From contig JBCCIH010000166.1 in assembly GCA_039028315.1 (NCBI GenBank), positions 1 through 5,371 on the forward strand: a DNA stretch of 5,371 nt, given 5' to 3'. The notes below the pieces were generated by a model, which had not been told where the DNA came from, did not search any database, and worked only from the letters and a program-made list of their open reading frames with translations. This DNA comes from Thermodesulfobacteriota bacterium (GTDB lineage: Bacteria > Desulfobacterota_D > UBA1144 > Nemesobacterales > UBA2774). Made by a program: the position numbers and the translations under genes. Below are positions 5,099 to 5,371 of the stretch, piece after piece. Position 1 is the stretch's first letter. Each line of letters starts with the position of its first letter.

Positions 5099-5371
5099 AT
5101 AAACTCATCACCGCCAGCCCCAAAATCTTCAAACTCATCGCCGTTTATATCACCAAGACCATTTACAAATTTACCGAAATTGCTCTCGCCCGGCTCTCCT
5201 AAAATATCTACATCTGCATCAGCTGCCGAGACTGTAGCAGGGAAATTATCCTGTCCGAAAAACAGATATATTATGCCCTCGTTTGCTCCGGGGGTTCCCA
5301 CTGCGAAAGCCGCGTTTATGGGTTCATAAATCAAAACAGTTGCTGTGTCTCTATTTCTTTTCTCTTGCTCG
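5083..5371 (-). CDS. FG-GAP (integrin alpha-like) repeat protein, C-terminal fragment
   Basis: The last 95 residues of a longer protein, reading leftward from the window edge to the TAG at 5085-5083. The frame stays open to base 5370, beyond a TTG codon at 5334-5332 that could be mistaken for a start; the N-terminus lies outside the window. The sequence shows one FG-GAP blade, INAAFAVGTPGANEG then IIYLFFG (residues 18-39), and the start of the next: FGKFVNGLGDINGDEFEDFGAGG (65-87). D74-I-N76-G-D78-E-F-E-D82 is the calcium-binding DxNxDxxxD loop of these repeats. FG-GAP proteins form beta-propellers and are usually exported; a signal peptide would be in the missing part. The protein ends soon after the calcium loop (DEFMDVIY), without the outer strands of that blade. 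It abuts the ABC ATPase gene with no intergenic base. Cargo, partner and exact role are not inferable. Confidence 0.82.
   Translation of the reverse strand, partial: EQEKRNRDTATVLIYEPINAAFAVGTPGANEGIIYLFFGQDNFPATVSAADADVDILGEPGESNFGKFVNGLGDINGDEFEDFGAGGDEFMDVIY

Noticed and set aside
5090..5329. Plus-strand open frame opposite the FG-GAP fragment
   Set aside because: The translation is low-complexity and Pro/Ser-rich, while the minus strand shows clear FG-GAP motifs including a calcium loop; it is the antisense shadow.
5332..5334. TTG as a start codon for a small 83-residue minus-strand protein
   Set aside because: The frame continues open upstream to the window edge and the FG-GAP blade begins around this point, so the gene is a 5'-truncated longer one and this codon is an internal leucine.

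Overview
The window reads as ordinary chromosomal DNA of an AT-rich diderm (Gram-negative) bacterium. A TolC-type outer-membrane protein and a membrane-fusion adaptor imply an outer membrane. No rRNA, tRNA, phage, IS or CRISPR signal is visible, so the lineage cannot be fixed from the sequence. The mix of genes (YjbQ, DUF1285-like, HemW, MacA/TolC, FG-GAP) would suit a deltaproteobacterial-type or candidate-phylum lineage, but that is only a guess.

Layout: (1) 2-298, plus strand, is the 3' part of a YjbQ/UPF0047 gene cut by the left edge. (2) 328-774, plus strand, is a small DUF1285-like protein. (3) 771-1928, minus strand, is hemW, the radical-SAM heme chaperone. It converges on the DUF1285-like gene with a 4-bp overlap of stop codons. 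(4) 1929-2010 is an 82-bp divergent intergenic region with candidate back-to-back promoters and an AT-rich inverted repeat. (5) 2011-5082, plus strand, is a tight three-gene efflux operon: TolC-type outer-membrane channel, MacA-type periplasmic adaptor (20-bp overlap) and MacB/LolD-type ABC ATPase (2-bp gap). (6) 5083-5371, minus strand, is the C-terminal end of an FG-GAP/integrin-alpha-like repeat protein, cut by the right edge and abutting the ATPase stop codon with no gap.

The three efflux genes should form a tripartite pump: the ATPase powers an inner-membrane permease, the adaptor bridges the periplasm, and the TolC-like duct crosses the outer membrane. The MacB/FtsX-type permease that normally accompanies such an ATPase is absent. 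The next gene is convergent and starts at the very next base, which is the most noteworthy feature here. Other points worth a second look are two genes without a Shine-Dalgarno whose -10-like boxes sit 6-7 nt before the ATG (possible leaderless mRNAs), the palindromic divergent promoter region, inverted repeats across both convergent stop-codon junctions, and a 39-bp-period internal duplication in the TolC gene. I found no convincing new multi-gene system.
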